A DNA stretch of 64,000 nt from Cognatishimia maritima. Its GTDB lineage: Bacteria; Pseudomonadota; Alphaproteobacteria; Rhodobacterales; Rhodobacteraceae. The position numbers and the translations under genes are program-made. A model generated the notes under the pieces. That model was not told the DNA's origin, did no database searches, and worked only from the letters and a program-made list of their open reading frames with translations. The DNA is taken from NCBI RefSeq assembly GCF_900129685.1, contig NZ_FQWM01000001.1:901059-965058 (forward strand), in the 5' to 3' direction. Positions 9,344 through 20,630 of this stretch are shown here, piece by piece. The stretch's first letter is position 1; the number at the start of each line of letters is the position of its first letter.

Positions 9344-9370
9344 AAAGGCCCCGTTGTTACGGGGCCTTTT
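9344..9370 (+). terminator. Intrinsic terminator after fasciclin gene
   Basis: AAAGGCCCC (9344-9352), loop, GGGGCCTTT (9361-9369), followed by T. The A-rich left arm lets it also serve the convergent lectin gene on the minus strand. Confidence 0.85.
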
Positions 9371-9399
9371 GCCTGAGCAAAGGTGTCGCGACCTGAAAG

Positions 9400-9750
9400 T
9401 TAGGGCACATCCCAACTGTCTTCGTCGTCAATCTCTCCGATGGCGGTCCAGCTTAACCTAACACGCGCGACCTGTGTGTCCTGCCAGGTGCGAAACACCA
9501 GATCAAATCCCTGTTCGCTGATCTTTTCCGCTGCGAGGTCCGCACGAATGTTGGTGGCGTTGGAGATGTCCCAAAGCGACAGCCCCACCTGCACAACGGG
9601 TACGGTCAGAAACGGTTCTGAGAACTTGATCCGCTTGCGTCGCTCCCGAGGGCCAGAACCGACCCACATATCCCCGCCGTTCTCGAAATCAGAGAAAAGC
9701 AATTCCTCTCCCTGATCGACACCCAATGATTGGCTTCGGAATTTTCGCAT
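9400..9750 (-). CDS. H-type lectin domain protein
   Basis: A 116-aa protein that resembles the H-type lectin fold of Discoidin and Helix pomatia agglutinin. Visible is the strand pattern KRIKFSEPFLTVPVVQVGLSLWD, a variable loop, then GFDLVFRTWQDTQVARVRLSWTAIG, where the aromatic-rich W-x5-A-x-V-x-V-x-W segment is typical. No signal peptide is present, so export is uncertain. Homologues of this size are common in Rhodobacterales. It is convergent with the fasciclin gene and downstream of the atp operon terminator on the same strand. Confidence 0.75.
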   Translation of the reverse strand: MRKFRSQSLGVDQGEELLFSDFENGGDMWVGSGPRERRKRIKFSEPFLTVPVVQVGLSLWDISNATNIRADLAAEKISEQGFDLVFRTWQDTQVARVRLSWTAIGEIDDEDSWDVP

Positions 9751-9797
9751 GATCCATCCTCTGATCTATGCGGAACAGTACAACCGTCACGGGAAGA

Positions 9798-9837
9798 CAT
9801 CAAAACGAAAACAGGCCCCGCAGCGCTGCAGGGCCTG
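9798..9837 (-). terminator. Intrinsic terminator of the atp operon
   Basis: CAGGCCC (9812-9818) pairs with GGGCCTG (9831-9837). Read on the minus strand the stem is followed by TTTTCGTTTT. It lies 21 bases after the atpC stop. Confidence 0.88.
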
Positions 9838-9857
9838 CCAAAATCATTGAACACAGA

Positions 9858-10256
9858 TCAGACGTTCAGGGCCGCGCGCAGCGCTTCCATGTCTGCCAAA
9901 TTCTTGGCAGCCGCGTCTTTGTTTTCTGCAGCAGCGGTGTCCGCTGCGTCTTTCGCTGTGGCGATCAAAGCGTCGATATCTTCCGCAGTGATGTCCGCCG
10001 TTGCGATGGCTTTCTCTGCCAGAACAGAGGTGCCTTCGGCGTTGATTTCCGCGAAGCCGCCGGTCACCGCATAGCTCGCGGTGCCGTCTGGACCTTCCAC
10101 GGTCAGAACGCCTGGACGCAGGGTGGTGATGGTTGGCGCGTGATCTGGCATTGCCGTCATATCGCCATCCGCACCCGGAATCTGCACAGAGGTCGCTTGC
10201 AGTGATGCGAGCGCACGTTCTGGGCTGACCAGATCGAATTGCATGGTTTGAGCCAT
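9858..10256 (-). CDS. atpC: ATP synthase F1 subunit epsilon
   Basis: Small rotor-stalk subunit that couples and regulates the F1 motor. The 132-aa protein starts with the beta sandwich ([36 protein letters not shown]) that is characteristic of AtpC. The C-terminal part is an alanine-rich helix, shorter and less charged than the inhibitory helices of E. coli. It is the last gene of atpHAGDC, 52 bases after atpD. Confidence 0.96.
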   Translation of the reverse strand: MAQTMQFDLVSPERALASLQATSVQIPGADGDMTAMPDHAPTITTLRPGVLTVEGPDGTASYAVTGGFAEINAEGTSVLAEKAIATADITAEDIDALIATAKDAADTAAAENKDAAAKNLADMEALRAALNV

Positions 10257-10308
10257 TGGGGCCTCCTTTCAGGGAACCCCCGCATTCACACGCGGGGGCA
10301 GTCCGTTC

Positions 10309-11748
<1,440 letters not shown>

Positions 11749-12624
11749 TTAGAGCGCCTCAGCGCCCGAGATAATTTCAATAAGCTCGTTGGTAATGACG
11801 GCCTGACGTGAGCGGTTGAACTCGATTGTCAGTTTGTCGATCATTTCGCCCGCGTTCCGGGTTGCGTTGTCCATTGCAGACATCCGTGCACCTTGTTCGG
11901 AAGCGCCGTTTTCCAGCAGAGCAGCAAAGATTTGCGTTGCGACGCCGCGCGGCAGCAGATCAGCCAAGATGGCCTCTTCGCTTGGCTCGTAGTCGTAAAG
12001 CGTCGTTGCGCCCTCATCCTCGGCTGCGTCAAACGCGGCAGGGATGATTTGCTGTGCCGTTGGGATCTGGGTCACAACGTTTTGGAACTTCGCGTAAAAG
12101 ATCGTTGCGACATCAAATTCACCGTTGTCAAAGCGTGCCAGCAGATCACGTGCAATGTCTTGCGCGTTCTCATAGCCGATCCGTTTCACTTCGGTCAGGT
12201 CCACATGGCCAATGAAATGCTCGCCCAGATCACGTTTGATCGCATCGCGACCTTTCTTGCCGACGGTCAAGATCTTAACGGTCTTGCCTGCTGCAATCAG
12301 GTCTTCAGCTTTCGCACGCGCCAGCTTGGCGATGTTCGAGTTAAAGCCGCCGCAAAGGCCACGTTCAGCCGTCATCACCACCAAGAGATGGGTCTGATCG
12401 CTGCCGGTGCCTGACAGAAGCTTAGGTGCAGAGTCCGAACCACCGACAGAGGCCGCCAACCCACCCAGAACGGCATTGAACCGTTCTGTGTAGGGCCGAG
12501 CCGACTCTGCAGCGTCCTGAGCGCGGCGAAGTTTCGCCGCGGCCACCATCTGCATGGCTTTTGTGATCTTCCGAGTGTTCTTCACACTCTCGATCCGGTT
12601 TTTGAGGTCCTTCAGACTAGGCAT
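11749..12624 (-). CDS. atpG: ATP synthase F1 subunit gamma
   Basis: Central shaft of F1. The 291-aa protein has the two conserved ends that form the coiled coil: [24 protein letters not shown] at the N terminus and [31 protein letters not shown] at the C terminus. The middle has the Rossmann-like region with [11 protein letters not shown]. It lies 12 bases after atpA. Confidence 0.98.
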   Translation of the reverse strand: MPSLKDLKNRIESVKNTRKITKAMQMVAAAKLRRAQDAAESARPYTERFNAVLGGLAASVGGSDSAPKLLSGTGSDQTHLLVVMTAERGLCGGFNSNIAKLARAKAEDLIAAGKTVKILTVGKKGRDAIKRDLGEHFIGHVDLTEVKRIGYENAQDIARDLLARFDNGEFDVATIFYAKFQNVVTQIPTAQQIIPAAFDAAEDEGATTLYDYEPSEEAILADLLPRGVATQIFAALLENGASEQGARMSAMDNATRNAGEMIDKLTIEFNRSRQAVITNELIEIISGAEAL

Positions 12625-12636
12625 TGTCCGAACCCC

Positions 12637-14175
12637 TTATGCGAAGTCAGCTGCGAATTCGTCGAGCGCTGCTTTCACTTTGTCTGCGGCTTCACCTTTG
12701 ATCTTTGGATCTTCGTCGGTGATCCACTTCAGCAGGTCCGCGTGCTTGCCACGCAGGTGCGCCAGCAGGCCAGCTTCGTAACGGCCAACGTCTTTGACCG
12801 CGACTTTGTCGAGGTAGCCGTTGGTGCCTGCGAAGATGATGCAGACGATCTCAGAGTTGGTCAGTGGCGAATACTGAGGCTGTTTCATCAACTCAGTCAG
12901 ACGTGCACCACGGTTCAGCAACTGTTGGGTCGCTGCGTCGAGGTCAGAACCGAACTGCGCAAAGGCCGCCATTTCGCGGTACTGCGCGAGGGACAGTTTC
13001 ACCGGACCCGCAACCGAAGACATCGCTTTGGTTTGCGCCGAGGAACCAACACGGGAAACCGACAGACCGGTGTTCACCGCTGGGCGGATACCTTGGTAGA
13101 ACAGTTCAGTTTCCAAGAAGATCTGACCGTCGGTGATCGAAATCACGTTGGTTGGAATAAACGCGGAAACGTCACCACCTTGGGTTTCGATGACTGGCAG
13201 AGCGGTCAAAGAGCCTGCGCCGAAGTCTTCGTTCAGTTTCGCGGAACGTTCCAGCAGACGGGAGTGCAGATAGAAAACGTCACCTGGGTACGCTTCGCGG
13301 CCTGGTGGGCGACGCAGCAGCAGGGACATCTGACGATAAGCAACCGCTTGTTTGGACAGGTCATCATAGATGATCAGAGCGTGTTTGCCGTTGTCACGGA
13401 AGTATTCCGCCATCGCAGTCGCCGCATAAGGTGCGAGGAACTGCATTGGTGCTGGGTCAGACGCGGTCGCTGCCACAACGATGGAATAATCAATCGCGCC
13501 GGATTCTTCCAGTTTCTTCACCAGCTGCGCAACAGTAGAACGCTTCTGGCCAACCGCAACGTAGATACAGAACAGCTTTTTGCTGTCGTCGTCGCCTGCG
13601 GCTTCGTTGTAAGATTTCTGGTTCAGGATGGCGTCCAGGGCAATCGCGGTTTTACCGGTCTGACGGTCACCAATGATCAATTCCCGCTGGCCACGGCCAA
13701 TTGGGATCATCGCGTCAACGGACTTCAGGCCGGTCGCCATTGGTTCGTGAACGGATTTACGAGGGATAATGCCCGGCGCTTTCACGTCCGCAACGCCGCG
13801 CTTTGCCGCGTTGATTGGGCCTTTGCCATCCACTGGGTTGCCCAGACCGTCAACAACACGACCCAGTAGTTCTGGACCAATTGGCACGTCCACGATGGAG
13901 TTGGTGCGCTTAACTGTGTCGCCTTCTTTGATGTCCCGGTCGGACCCGAAGATAACAACACCGACGTTGTCGCTTTCCAGGTTCAGGGCCATGCCCATGA
14001 TGCCACCTGGGAATTCGACCATCTCACCGGCTTGGACGTTGTCCAGACCGTAGACGCGGGCAATACCGTCACCTACGGAAAGAACGCGGCCCACTTCGGC
14101 CACTTCGGCTTCCTGACCAAAATTCTTGATCTGGTCTTTCAGGATTGCCGAGATTTCGGCTGCTTGGATACCCAT
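12637..14175 (-). CDS. atpA: ATP synthase F1 subunit alpha
   Basis: Non-catalytic nucleotide-binding subunit of the alpha3beta3 ring. The 512-aa protein has the P-loop [13 protein letters not shown] near residue 170, the [10 protein letters not shown] segment and the [17 protein letters not shown] signature. The start ATG directly follows the atpH stop (14176/14175), so the two are tightly coupled. Confidence 0.98.
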   Translation of the reverse strand: MGIQAAEISAILKDQIKNFGQEAEVAEVGRVLSVGDGIARVYGLDNVQAGEMVEFPGGIMGMALNLESDNVGVVIFGSDRDIKEGDTVKRTNSIVDVPIGPELLGRVVDGLGNPVDGKGPINAAKRGVADVKAPGIIPRKSVHEPMATGLKSVDAMIPIGRGQRELIIGDRQTGKTAIALDAILNQKSYNEAAGDDDSKKLFCIYVAVGQKRSTVAQLVKKLEESGAIDYSIVVAATASDPAPMQFLAPYAATAMAEYFRDNGKHALIIYDDLSKQAVAYRQMSLLLRRPPGREAYPGDVFYLHSRLLERSAKLNEDFGAGSLTALPVIETQGGDVSAFIPTNVISITDGQIFLETELFYQGIRPAVNTGLSVSRVGSSAQTKAMSSVAGPVKLSLAQYREMAAFAQFGSDLDAATQQLLNRGARLTELMKQPQYSPLTNSEIVCIIFAGTNGYLDKVAVKDVGRYEAGLLAHLRGKHADLLKWITDEDPKIKGEAADKVKAALDEFAADFA

Positions 14176-14736
14176 TTATCCGACCTCTTTCATTGCATTC
14201 TGAAGGGAGTTGAGCTTGGAGCGGATCGACGTGTCGATCATCTTCGAGCCCACCTTAACGACAAGACCGCCTACCAAAGACTGGTCGACGGTCGCATTGA
14301 TTTTCACATCTTGGCCAACACGCGCTTTCAGCGTCTTCGCCAGTTTGTCTGCTTGGGTTTTGGTCAGCGCCTTGGCAGAGATCACCTCTGCGGTCACTTC
14401 GCCTTTATCCTCAGCGATCAGGGCGCGCAGACGCTCGATCAGATGAGGCAGGACAAACAGGCGACGATTGTCGGCCATCAGACCCAGAGTGTTCTTCAGC
14501 ACATCAGACAGACCCATTTTGGTCGCGACTGCAGAAATCGCCGCCGCTTGGTCTGAACGAGAGACAACAGGGGAATTGATCAGCTCACGCAGATCAGCGC
14601 TGTCATCCAATGCGGTGCTTAGTGCATCAAGGCCACTCTCTAGCTCAGAGACAGCCTTGGACTCTTTCGCGATCTCAAAGACCGCTGTGGCATAGCGTGC
14701 AGCAATGCCTTGCGAAATCGAAGCTGGTTCGGACAC
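14176..14736 (-). CDS. atpH: ATP synthase F1 subunit delta
   Basis: Peripheral-stalk subunit joining F1 to the b subunits. The GTG at 14736 gives a 186-aa protein beginning V(M)[22 protein letters not shown], the usual start of this family, with GGAAGG about 7 bases before it. The frame is open further upstream, but that leader is not conserved. The C terminus [23 protein letters not shown] matches the delta-subunit signature. First gene of atpHAGDC; the F0 genes are not in the window, as is usual for this order. Confidence 0.95.
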   Translation of the reverse strand: MSEPASISQGIAARYATAVFEIAKESKAVSELESGLDALSTALDDSADLRELINSPVVSRSDQAAAISAVATKMGLSDVLKNTLGLMADNRRLFVLPHLIERLRALIAEDKGEVTAEVISAKALTKTQADKLAKTLKARVGQDVKINATVDQSLVGGLVVKVGSKMIDTSIRSKLNSLQNAMKEVG

Positions 14737-14835
14737 GTCCACCCTTCCGATATTTAGGCCCCAGATTACCGACGCGGCCGGTTTCCAGGGACGTTGCTGG
14801 TCTCGAAACAAATCAAAACCGTAAATTTCAGGCGG

Positions 14836-14864
14836 GGTGTAGCAGAGGTGCCCTTAGCTATCAA
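14836..14864 (-). promoter_or_regulatory. Candidate promoter of atpHAGDC
   Basis: On the minus strand TTGATA (14864-14859), a 17-base spacer and TACACC (14841-14836) fit a housekeeping promoter, which would give a leader of about 90 bases before the GTG of atpH. The -35 lies within the dyad at 14859-14876. Confidence 0.5.
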
Positions 14865-14876
14865 TAACGTTTGATA
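14859..14876. promoter_or_regulatory. Inverted repeat at the atp promoter
   Basis: TATCAA-N6-TTGATA, perfect six-base arms overlapping the candidate -35 of atpH. It could be a regulator site; no matching regulator family is evident. Confidence 0.35.
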
Positions 14877-15045
14877 GAAAGCTGATTGGGTAAAAAACCC
14901 GTGTTTATAAGGCCTTGCCCCCCTTGCGACCCTTTAACCCACATTTGGGATGAATTTTTTGCACCCAAATCCAACATTTCGGCGATTCCTTCGGTCTCAC
15001 TATTTGGAAAAAGCGATAATTTAGGGGGATAACCCTGACCTTTTC

Positions 15046-15783
15046 TCAGATCGGGGCGACGTCTGCCTTGCCCGCCAAAATCTCAAGCGGCTTGCGCACG
15101 GTTTCCCCCAATCCCCCTGTCGGCGCGGGCGTCCGTTTGCTGGCTTCGACCATCAAAACACCGCCTGAAATAACCGGCGAAAGGGCCCGCCCCGTGCTTT
15201 CCCAGAATTGAGCAGTCCGCCGCCAAAAGCGCTTATGACTCGGTGGCTGAAACAGGGTGGTGCGGCTGCGTTCGGGCATGAAGCCATGTTTGCGCAACTG
15301 CGCCTCAAGCTGTCCGGTGGAATAAGGGCGTCCATAACCGAAAGGCGTCGTATCACTGCGCGACCACATTCCGGCCCGATGCGGCACAATAAACAGCGCG
15401 CGACCACCGGGGCCAAGCACGCGATAGGCTTCCTCTAAAAGGTCCGAAGGCCGTTCACAGTTCTCAAGCCCATGCATCATGACTAGGCGATCGACGCGCC
15501 CGGTTTCCATGGGCCAGAGGGTTTCTTCGCAAAGAACCGAGACATTGGGCTGCCCCATGGGCCAGGGCATCACCCCCTGTGGTGCCGGCATCAATCCAAC
15601 CACGCGCCGGGCCTCTGGCAGATAGGGGCGCAACAGTGGCACAGCAAAGCCAAAGCCCACCATGGTCTGCCCCTTAGCTTCGGGCCAAAGGCCACGCACC
15701 TCATCGCGGACAGCCTTCTGCGCCGCCCGCCCCAGCATGCTCCGGTAATAGAAATTGCGCAGGTCTTTGACGTCGAGGTGCAT
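15046..15783 (-). CDS. Class I SAM-dependent methyltransferase
   Basis: A 245-aa methyltransferase of the type 11 group. The binding core has drifted at motif I ([29 protein letters not shown]), but the later part is clear: [46 protein letters not shown]. The HGLEN and GPGGR elements correspond to motifs IV and V. The substrate is unknown. It is divergent from gloB across a short shared promoter region, an arrangement seen in other Rhodobacterales. Confidence 0.85.
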   Translation of the reverse strand: MHLDVKDLRNFYYRSMLGRAAQKAVRDEVRGLWPEAKGQTMVGFGFAVPLLRPYLPEARRVVGLMPAPQGVMPWPMGQPNVSVLCEETLWPMETGRVDRLVMMHGLENCERPSDLLEEAYRVLGPGGRALFIVPHRAGMWSRSDTTPFGYGRPYSTGQLEAQLRKHGFMPERSRTTLFQPPSHKRFWRRTAQFWESTGRALSPVISGGVLMVEASKRTPAPTGGLGETVRKPLEILAGKADVAPI

Positions 15784-15886
15784 CTTACCGCAAAAAATGG
15801 CTCATTCGCTGTGACATTAACATAGTGGCATTCTATGTCGATGAAACTATCATGTAAAAAACATGGATCATCTGAGGGGAAGAGAC

Positions 15887-16654
15887 ATGCCATTACAGAT
15901 TATTACCGTCCCTTGCCGGACGGACAATTATGCTTACATCCTGCACGCCCCGCTCACCGGGTTGACCGCGGTGGTCGACGCGCCCGAGGCGACACCAATC
16001 ATCGACACGTTAAATGAACGCGGCTGGCAGCTTGATTTCATTCTGATCACCCACCATCACAACGATCATATCGATGCCGTGGCAGAATTGCGCAGCAAAT
16101 ATGGGGCCACTGTCATCGGAGCCGAAGCAGACGCCCATCGCCTGCCCGATCTGGACCTGCGCGTTCACAACGGAGACACGTTCTCGCTTGGGAACGTTAA
16201 GGTGAACGTCATTGACGTACCCGGACACACGCTTGGCCATATCGCCTTTCACATCCCATCGGTCAAAGCGCTGTTTACCGCCGACAGCTTGATGGCACTT
16301 GGCTGCGGTCGGCTGTTTGAAGGCACGCCTGCCCAGATGTTGACAAGCCTGCGCACACTGGCCGCGCTGCCCGGTGACACACAGGTCTACTCAGGCCACG
16401 AATACGCCACCACCAACGCGGCCTTCGCGCTGACGGTCGAACCGGGCAACCGCAATCTGCAAGCCCGCGCCCAGAAAATCAAAGAAGCGCGCGACAGGGG
16501 GGAGCCGACGGTGCCTTCCCTGCTGTCAGAGGAAAAAAAGACGAACCCCTTTCTTCGCGCTGATAGTGCGGAGATTCGGCAGGTATTGGGGATGGAAGAT
16601 GCCCCCGCGCTGGAGGTCTTTACCGAGGTGCGGCAAAGACGCAATTCATTCTGA
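15887..16654 (+). CDS. gloB: Hydroxyacylglutathione hydrolase (glyoxalase II)
   Basis: Hydrolyses S-lactoylglutathione to lactate and glutathione, the second step of methylglyoxal detoxification. The 255-aa protein has the metallo-beta-lactamase core THHHNDH near residue 55, further ligands in VPGHTLGHI and SADS-type TADSLMALGCGRLFEG, and the YSGHEYATTNAAFA substrate loop. I start at the ATG at 15887, preceded by GAGGGGAAGAGAC; the frame is open 24 bases further. Confidence 0.96.
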   Translation: MPLQIITVPCRTDNYAYILHAPLTGLTAVVDAPEATPIIDTLNERGWQLDFILITHHHNDHIDAVAELRSKYGATVIGAEADAHRLPDLDLRVHNGDTFSLGNVKVNVIDVPGHTLGHIAFHIPSVKALFTADSLMALGCGRLFEGTPAQMLTSLRTLAALPGDTQVYSGHEYATTNAAFALTVEPGNRNLQARAQKIKEARDRGEPTVPSLLSEEKKTNPFLRADSAEIRQVLGMEDAPALEVFTEVRQRRNSF

Positions 16655-16799
16655 ATTATCCAATAAACGTCAGGTGTTATTGCCAATCGCCCTGTGATCT
16701 GTCAGGCTAAAGGTCAGTACGATAGGTTGATGTCGCCCCTGCGCCACCGCCGCTTTTCTGACAGCCAGAATTTTGACCGTTTGTCGCAAAAGTCACAAT

Positions 16800-16811
16800 T
16801 TTGACGTCAAA
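16800..16811. promoter_or_regulatory. Palindrome TTTGACGTCAAA upstream of clpA
   Basis: A perfect 12-base palindrome in the 277-base gene-free stretch before clpA. A CTTGAA hexamer at 16837-16842, followed at about 17 bases by CAAACT, loosely resembles an alphaproteobacterial heat-shock (RpoH) promoter. Both are suggestive only. Confidence 0.35.
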
Positions 16812-16931
16812 TGTGAGCGGAAATTAACAGAAAAGCCTTGAAGCTCGTCGCAGATCGACCAAACTTTAAAGTATCAGGCATTGGTTTCCATGGGGCTACC
16901 CTTGGTGCCGCAGTTGGAAGGAGTACGAGCA

Positions 16932-19271
16932 GTGCCTTCATTTTCGAAAACACTGGAACACGCGATCCACACCGCGTTGGCGCACGCCAACGAACGACGG
17001 CATGAATTCGCAACGCTGGAACATTTGCTTCTCGCCCTACTGGACGAACCTGATGCCGTGCGTGTGATGCGCGCCTGCAGCGTTGATCTAGGCGAGTTGC
17101 GCCAGACACTGTTGGAATTCATCGAAGAAGATCTCTCAAACCTTGTTGTGGATGTCGAAGGCTCCGAAGCCGTTCCCACGGCCGCCTTCCAGCGCGTCAT
17201 TCAGCGTGCAGCGATCCACGTGCAATCCTCTGGCCGCACCGAAGTCACCGGTGCAAACGTGCTGGTCGCGATCTTTGCCGAACGCGAAAGCAACGCCGTC
17301 TACTTCCTGCAAGAACAGGACATGACGCGCTATGACGCGGTCAACTACATCGCGCATGGCGTCGCCAAAGACCCGGCCTACGGCGAAACTCGCCCGGTCA
17401 CCGGCGCGGATGACGAGGACGAAGAAGAGGCCGTGAACGCGGCCCCAAAAGCCAGCGAAGACGACAAGAAAGAAAGCGCGCTTGCCAAATACTGCGTTGA
17501 CCTCAACGCCAAGGCCGACGCGGGCGATGTTGACCCGCTGATTGGCCGCGACCATGAGGTTGAGCGCTGTATCCAAGTGCTGTGCCGTCGCCGCAAAAAC
17601 AACCCGCTTTTGGTGGGCGATCCCGGCGTTGGCAAAACCGCCATAGCGGAAGGTCTGGCCTATCGCATTGTGAACGGCGAAACACCCGAGGTGCTGTCCC
17701 AAACCACAATCTACTCGCTCGACATGGGCGCGTTGCTTGCAGGCACCCGCTATCGCGGCGATTTTGAAGAACGCCTGAAAGCTGTGGTGACCGAACTCGA
17801 AGATCACCCGGACGCCGTGCTGTTTATTGATGAGATCCACACCGTGATTGGTGCCGGCGCGACCTCTGGTGGCGCGATGGATGCCTCTAACTTGCTGAAA
17901 CCTGCACTGCAGGGCGGCAAGCTGCGGACCATGGGGTCCACGACCTACAAAGAATTCCGTCAGCATTTCGAAAAAGACCGCGCCCTGTCGCGTCGTTTCC
18001 AAAAGATCGATGTGAACGAGCCGTCAGTGCCGGACACGATCAAGATCCTGAAAGGTCTGAAGGAATACTTCGAAGAGCATCACGATGTGAAATACACCGC
18101 CGATGCGATCAAAACCGCCGTGGAACTGTCCGCGCGCTACATCAATGACCGCAAGCTGCCCGACAAGGCCATCGACGTGATCGACGAAGCAGGCGCTGCG
18201 CAGCATCTCGTGGTCGCCTCCAAGCGCCGTAAAACCATCGGCACGAAAGAGATCGAAGCCGTGGTCGCCAAAATCGCGCGCATCCCGCCCAAGAACGTCT
18301 CCAAAGACGATGCCGAGGTGCTGAAAGACCTAGAGAAAACGCTGAAACGCGTGGTCTTTGGTCAGAACAACGCCATTGAGGCGCTGTCGTCGGCAATCAA
18401 GCTGGCGCGGGCCGGTCTGCGCGAACCTGAAAAGCCCATCGGCAACTATCTTTTTGCCGGTCCAACCGGTGTCGGTAAAACCGAGGTCGCAAAGCAACTC
18501 GCCAGCACGCTGGGAGTGGAACTGCTCCGCTTTGACATGTCCGAATACATGGAGAAACACGCGGTTTCCCGTCTGATCGGTGCCCCTCCGGGCTATGTCG
18601 GTTTTGACCAAGGTGGTCAGTTGACCGATGGCGTGGATCAGCATCCGCATTGTGTGCTGCTTCTGGATGAGATCGAGAAGGCGCACCCGGATGTCTACAA
18701 CATCCTCTTGCAGGTAATGGACCATGGGTCGTTGACGGATCACAACGGGCGCACTGTTGATTTCCGCAATGTGATCCTGATCATGACCTCAAACGCAGGG
18801 GCTGCCGAACTGGCAAAAGCCGCGATTGGCTTTGGCCGGGAGCGTCGCGAAGGCGAAGATACCGCCGCCATCGAACGCACCTTCACGCCGGAGTTCCGCA
18901 ACCGTCTGGATGCTGTGATTTCCTTCGCGCCGTTGGGCAAAGAGGTGATCCTGCAAGTGGTCGAAAAGTTCGTACTGCAGCTTGAGGCCCAGTTGATGGA
19001 CCGTAACGTGCACATCGAACTGACCCGCAAAGCTGCTGAATGGCTGGCGGACAAAGGCTATGACGACAAGATGGGCGCACGCCCATTGGGTCGCGTCATT
19101 CAGGAGCACATCAAGAAACCACTGGCCGAGGAGTTGCTCTTTGGCAAACTGGCCAAAGGTGGCGTTGTGAAGGTCACTGTGAAAGACGGCGAGTTGGCGT
19201 TGAAGATCGACGGGCCAGACAAGCCACAGATCACCGGCAAAAAGAAACCGCCGCTTCTGACCGCGGATTAA
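16932..19271 (+). CDS. clpA: ATP-dependent Clp protease, ATP-binding subunit ClpA
   Basis: AAA+ unfoldase that feeds substrates to ClpP. The 779-aa protein has the N domain ([17 protein letters not shown]), D1 with [13 protein letters not shown] and [14 protein letters not shown]2 with [15 protein letters not shown] and [13 protein letters not shown], and the IGFG loop that docks on ClpP (near residue 630). I choose the GTG at 16932 because GGAAGGAG lies 9 bases upstream and the protein then begins PSFSKTLE as in relatives; the frame is open to 16881. No clpS gene is adjacent. Confidence 0.96.
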   Translation: MPSFSKTLEHAIHTALAHANERRHEFATLEHLLLALLDEPDAVRVMRACSVDLGELRQTLLEFIEEDLSNLVVDVEGSEAVPTAAFQRVIQRAAIHVQSSGRTEVTGANVLVAIFAERESNAVYFLQEQDMTRYDAVNYIAHGVAKDPAYGETRPVTGADDEDEEEAVNAAPKASEDDKKESALAKYCVDLNAKADAGDVDPLIGRDHEVERCIQVLCRRRKNNPLLVGDPGVGKTAIAEGLAYRIVNGETPEVLSQTTIYSLDMGALLAGTRYRGDFEERLKAVVTELEDHPDAVLFIDEIHTVIGAGATSGGAMDASNLLKPALQGGKLRTMGSTTYKEFRQHFEKDRALSRRFQKIDVNEPSVPDTIKILKGLKEYFEEHHDVKYTADAIKTAVELSARYINDRKLPDKAIDVIDEAGAAQHLVVASKRRKTIGTKEIEAVVAKIARIPPKNVSKDDAEVLKDLEKTLKRVVFGQNNAIEALSSAIKLARAGLREPEKPIGNYLFAGPTGVGKTEVAKQLASTLGVELLRFDMSEYMEKHAVSRLIGAPPGYVGFDQGGQLTDGVDQHPHCVLLLDEIEKAHPDVYNILLQVMDHGSLTDHNGRTVDFRNVILIMTSNAGAAELAKAAIGFGRERREGEDTAAIERTFTPEFRNRLDAVISFAPLGKEVILQVVEKFVLQLEAQLMDRNVHIELTRKAAEWLADKGYDDKMGARPLGRVIQEHIKKPLAEELLFGKLAKGGVVKVTVKDGELALKIDGPDKPQITGKKKPPLLTAD

Positions 19272-19291
19272 CTTTCACTACTTAAACAAAG

Positions 19292-19320
19292 AACCCCGCC
19301 AACTGGCGGGGTTTTCTTTT
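19292..19320 (+). terminator. Intrinsic terminator of clpA
   Basis: AACCCCGCC (19292-19300), loop AACT, GGCGGGGTT (19305-19313), then TTCTTTT. Strong stem and T tract, 20 bases after the stop. Confidence 0.92.
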
Positions 19321-19343
19321 ATGTTAACGAGACTCGACCACCG

Positions 19344-19874
19344 CTACGACCTGTGTCCTCGCAATCGGAACGTCTGAAGCTTATTGAGTCGCTTACCAGC
19401 AAGCTCCACAATCTCCAGAGAATGGATTCTTCCAGTTAATGGAAAAGCCGCAATTTCTGATGGGTCTAATTTTTCCAAAACTGCTCTGTCTTCGTTGGTC
19501 GCAATGGTCATGTGAGCGCGATATGGGTGGTCTGGATGCAGTTCGTCCCGATGTGGTCCGTCATAGAGTTGTTTATGCAATTTACTTAATGCCTGCCCAC
19601 CCATAGAGGCGAGTAGAAGTAGCTTATATGTTCCATCAAAGGGATCGTGTATGACTTCATATTCGGAGAACTTTGTAACAAACTCTGATGCGTGCTCAGC
19701 CACATTTTCACAGAGCGACAATAATTTCGATCTTTGCACGTACCTCAAACCGAAGACCAAAGTGACATGTGGTGGAACGAGTTTTGCCCTTTCCGGTTCA
19801 TAAGATGACCGGAACCGGGCAATCTTGGTAGCGACCCCAGTTTCAAATTCTGGATATGTCAGCACATAAAGCAT
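19344..19874 (-). CDS. 2H phosphoesterase / 2'-5' RNA ligase family protein
   Basis: A 176-aa protein with the two HxT motifs that define the 2H (LigT-like) superfamily: PPHVTLVFG near residue 34 and YRAHMTIAT near residue 122. The superfamily acts on 2',3'-cyclic phosphates or 2'-5' linkages of RNA. No other domain is present. Codon use and base composition are more AT-rich than those of clpA or the OmpA-like gene, which hints at acquisition. It is convergent with clpA. The substrate cannot be told from sequence. Confidence 0.78.
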   Translation of the reverse strand: MLYVLTYPEFETGVATKIARFRSSYEPERAKLVPPHVTLVFGLRYVQRSKLLSLCENVAEHASEFVTKFSEYEVIHDPFDGTYKLLLLASMGGQALSKLHKQLYDGPHRDELHPDHPYRAHMTIATNEDRAVLEKLDPSEIAAFPLTGRIHSLEIVELAGKRLNKLQTFRLRGHRS

Positions 19875-19966
19875 GTCCGAACGGTGTGCGATCTCGCTCT
19901 ATAGTTCAATAGCTTTTGTCCATCGCGGCCGAAGCCGTTCAAAACGTAATTACCCTCTTTGAAACC

Positions 19967-20575
19967 CTACGAATGGTTCCAATCATTCGGATCATCCGAA
20001 TTGTTCGGGCTTAGCCCAATGATGTCGCCCTTGGTGGAACAACCCAGTCCCAACACGGTGCGGTTGGCATAAGAGAAATAGGCGGTGACTTGGTTGATCT
20101 CTAAGATTTCGCCATCTTCAAACCCGACATCACGGAGCGCCTGAATATCGGCTTCATTCATCGCGGAAGGAGTTTGCGTCAGCTTCTGCGCATAGCGCAT
20201 CGCTTGTTTCTGCGCGTCATCCACCGGGACTGCATCGATATCCCCCGCCTTGATCGCCGCACCGATGGCCGCTGACCGGGCATCATCTCCCAAAAGCCGG
20301 GTCATTCCGGCAAAGTGATGATCCACGCAATAGGCGCAATTGTTCAGGTGGCTCACCCAAACGCCCAAAACCTCTAGGAACCATTTGGGCACGGTATTGC
20401 CAGAATGGTGCAGCACATATTTGTAGATCGCCATGTGCCCTTCCATTGTGTGCGGACGCAACGAATGGGCCATCATAATGTTGTCGACATTGTTGCCGGG
20501 GCCGGTGACGCGCTCATATAGCATCTTCAGCTTGCCGGTCGCCTTTTCAAATGGAATGGTTTCAATCCAACTCAT
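19967..20575 (-). CDS. Peroxidase-related (AhpD-like, carboxymuconolactone decarboxylase fold) protein
   Basis: A 202-aa all-helical protein with the redox motif CAYCVDHH (near residue 80), the CxxC plus histidine of the AhpD family, which acts as a peroxidase or peroxidase partner. The length and the DAVPVDDAQKQAMRYAQKLTQTPSAM segment fit the peroxidase-related subgroup rather than true carboxymuconolactone decarboxylase. I start at the ATG at 20575, which has AGAGGAT before it, rather than at 20596. It is downstream of the OmpA-like gene on the same strand. Confidence 0.85.
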   Translation of the reverse strand: MSWIETIPFEKATGKLKMLYERVTGPGNNVDNIMMAHSLRPHTMEGHMAIYKYVLHHSGNTVPKWFLEVLGVWVSHLNNCAYCVDHHFAGMTRLLGDDARSAAIGAAIKAGDIDAVPVDDAQKQAMRYAQKLTQTPSAMNEADIQALRDVGFEDGEILEINQVTAYFSYANRTVLGLGCSTKGDIIGLSPNNSDDPNDWNHS

Positions 20576-20630
20576 GGCTATCCTCTGTTTGGGCATCCCT
20601 ATGCGCGGCAGGTTTCCCGCCGCCAGACAC

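Larger units (their letters stand above)
14737..15045. other. Intergenic region upstream of atpH
   Basis: About 310 bases without a gene, between the methyltransferase and atpH. It holds a candidate promoter, an 18-base dyad, and a small GGGT-A5-ACCC hairpin near 14888-14900. AT content rises sharply, as expected for a promoter region. I see no ORF or riboswitch consensus. Confidence 0.6.
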
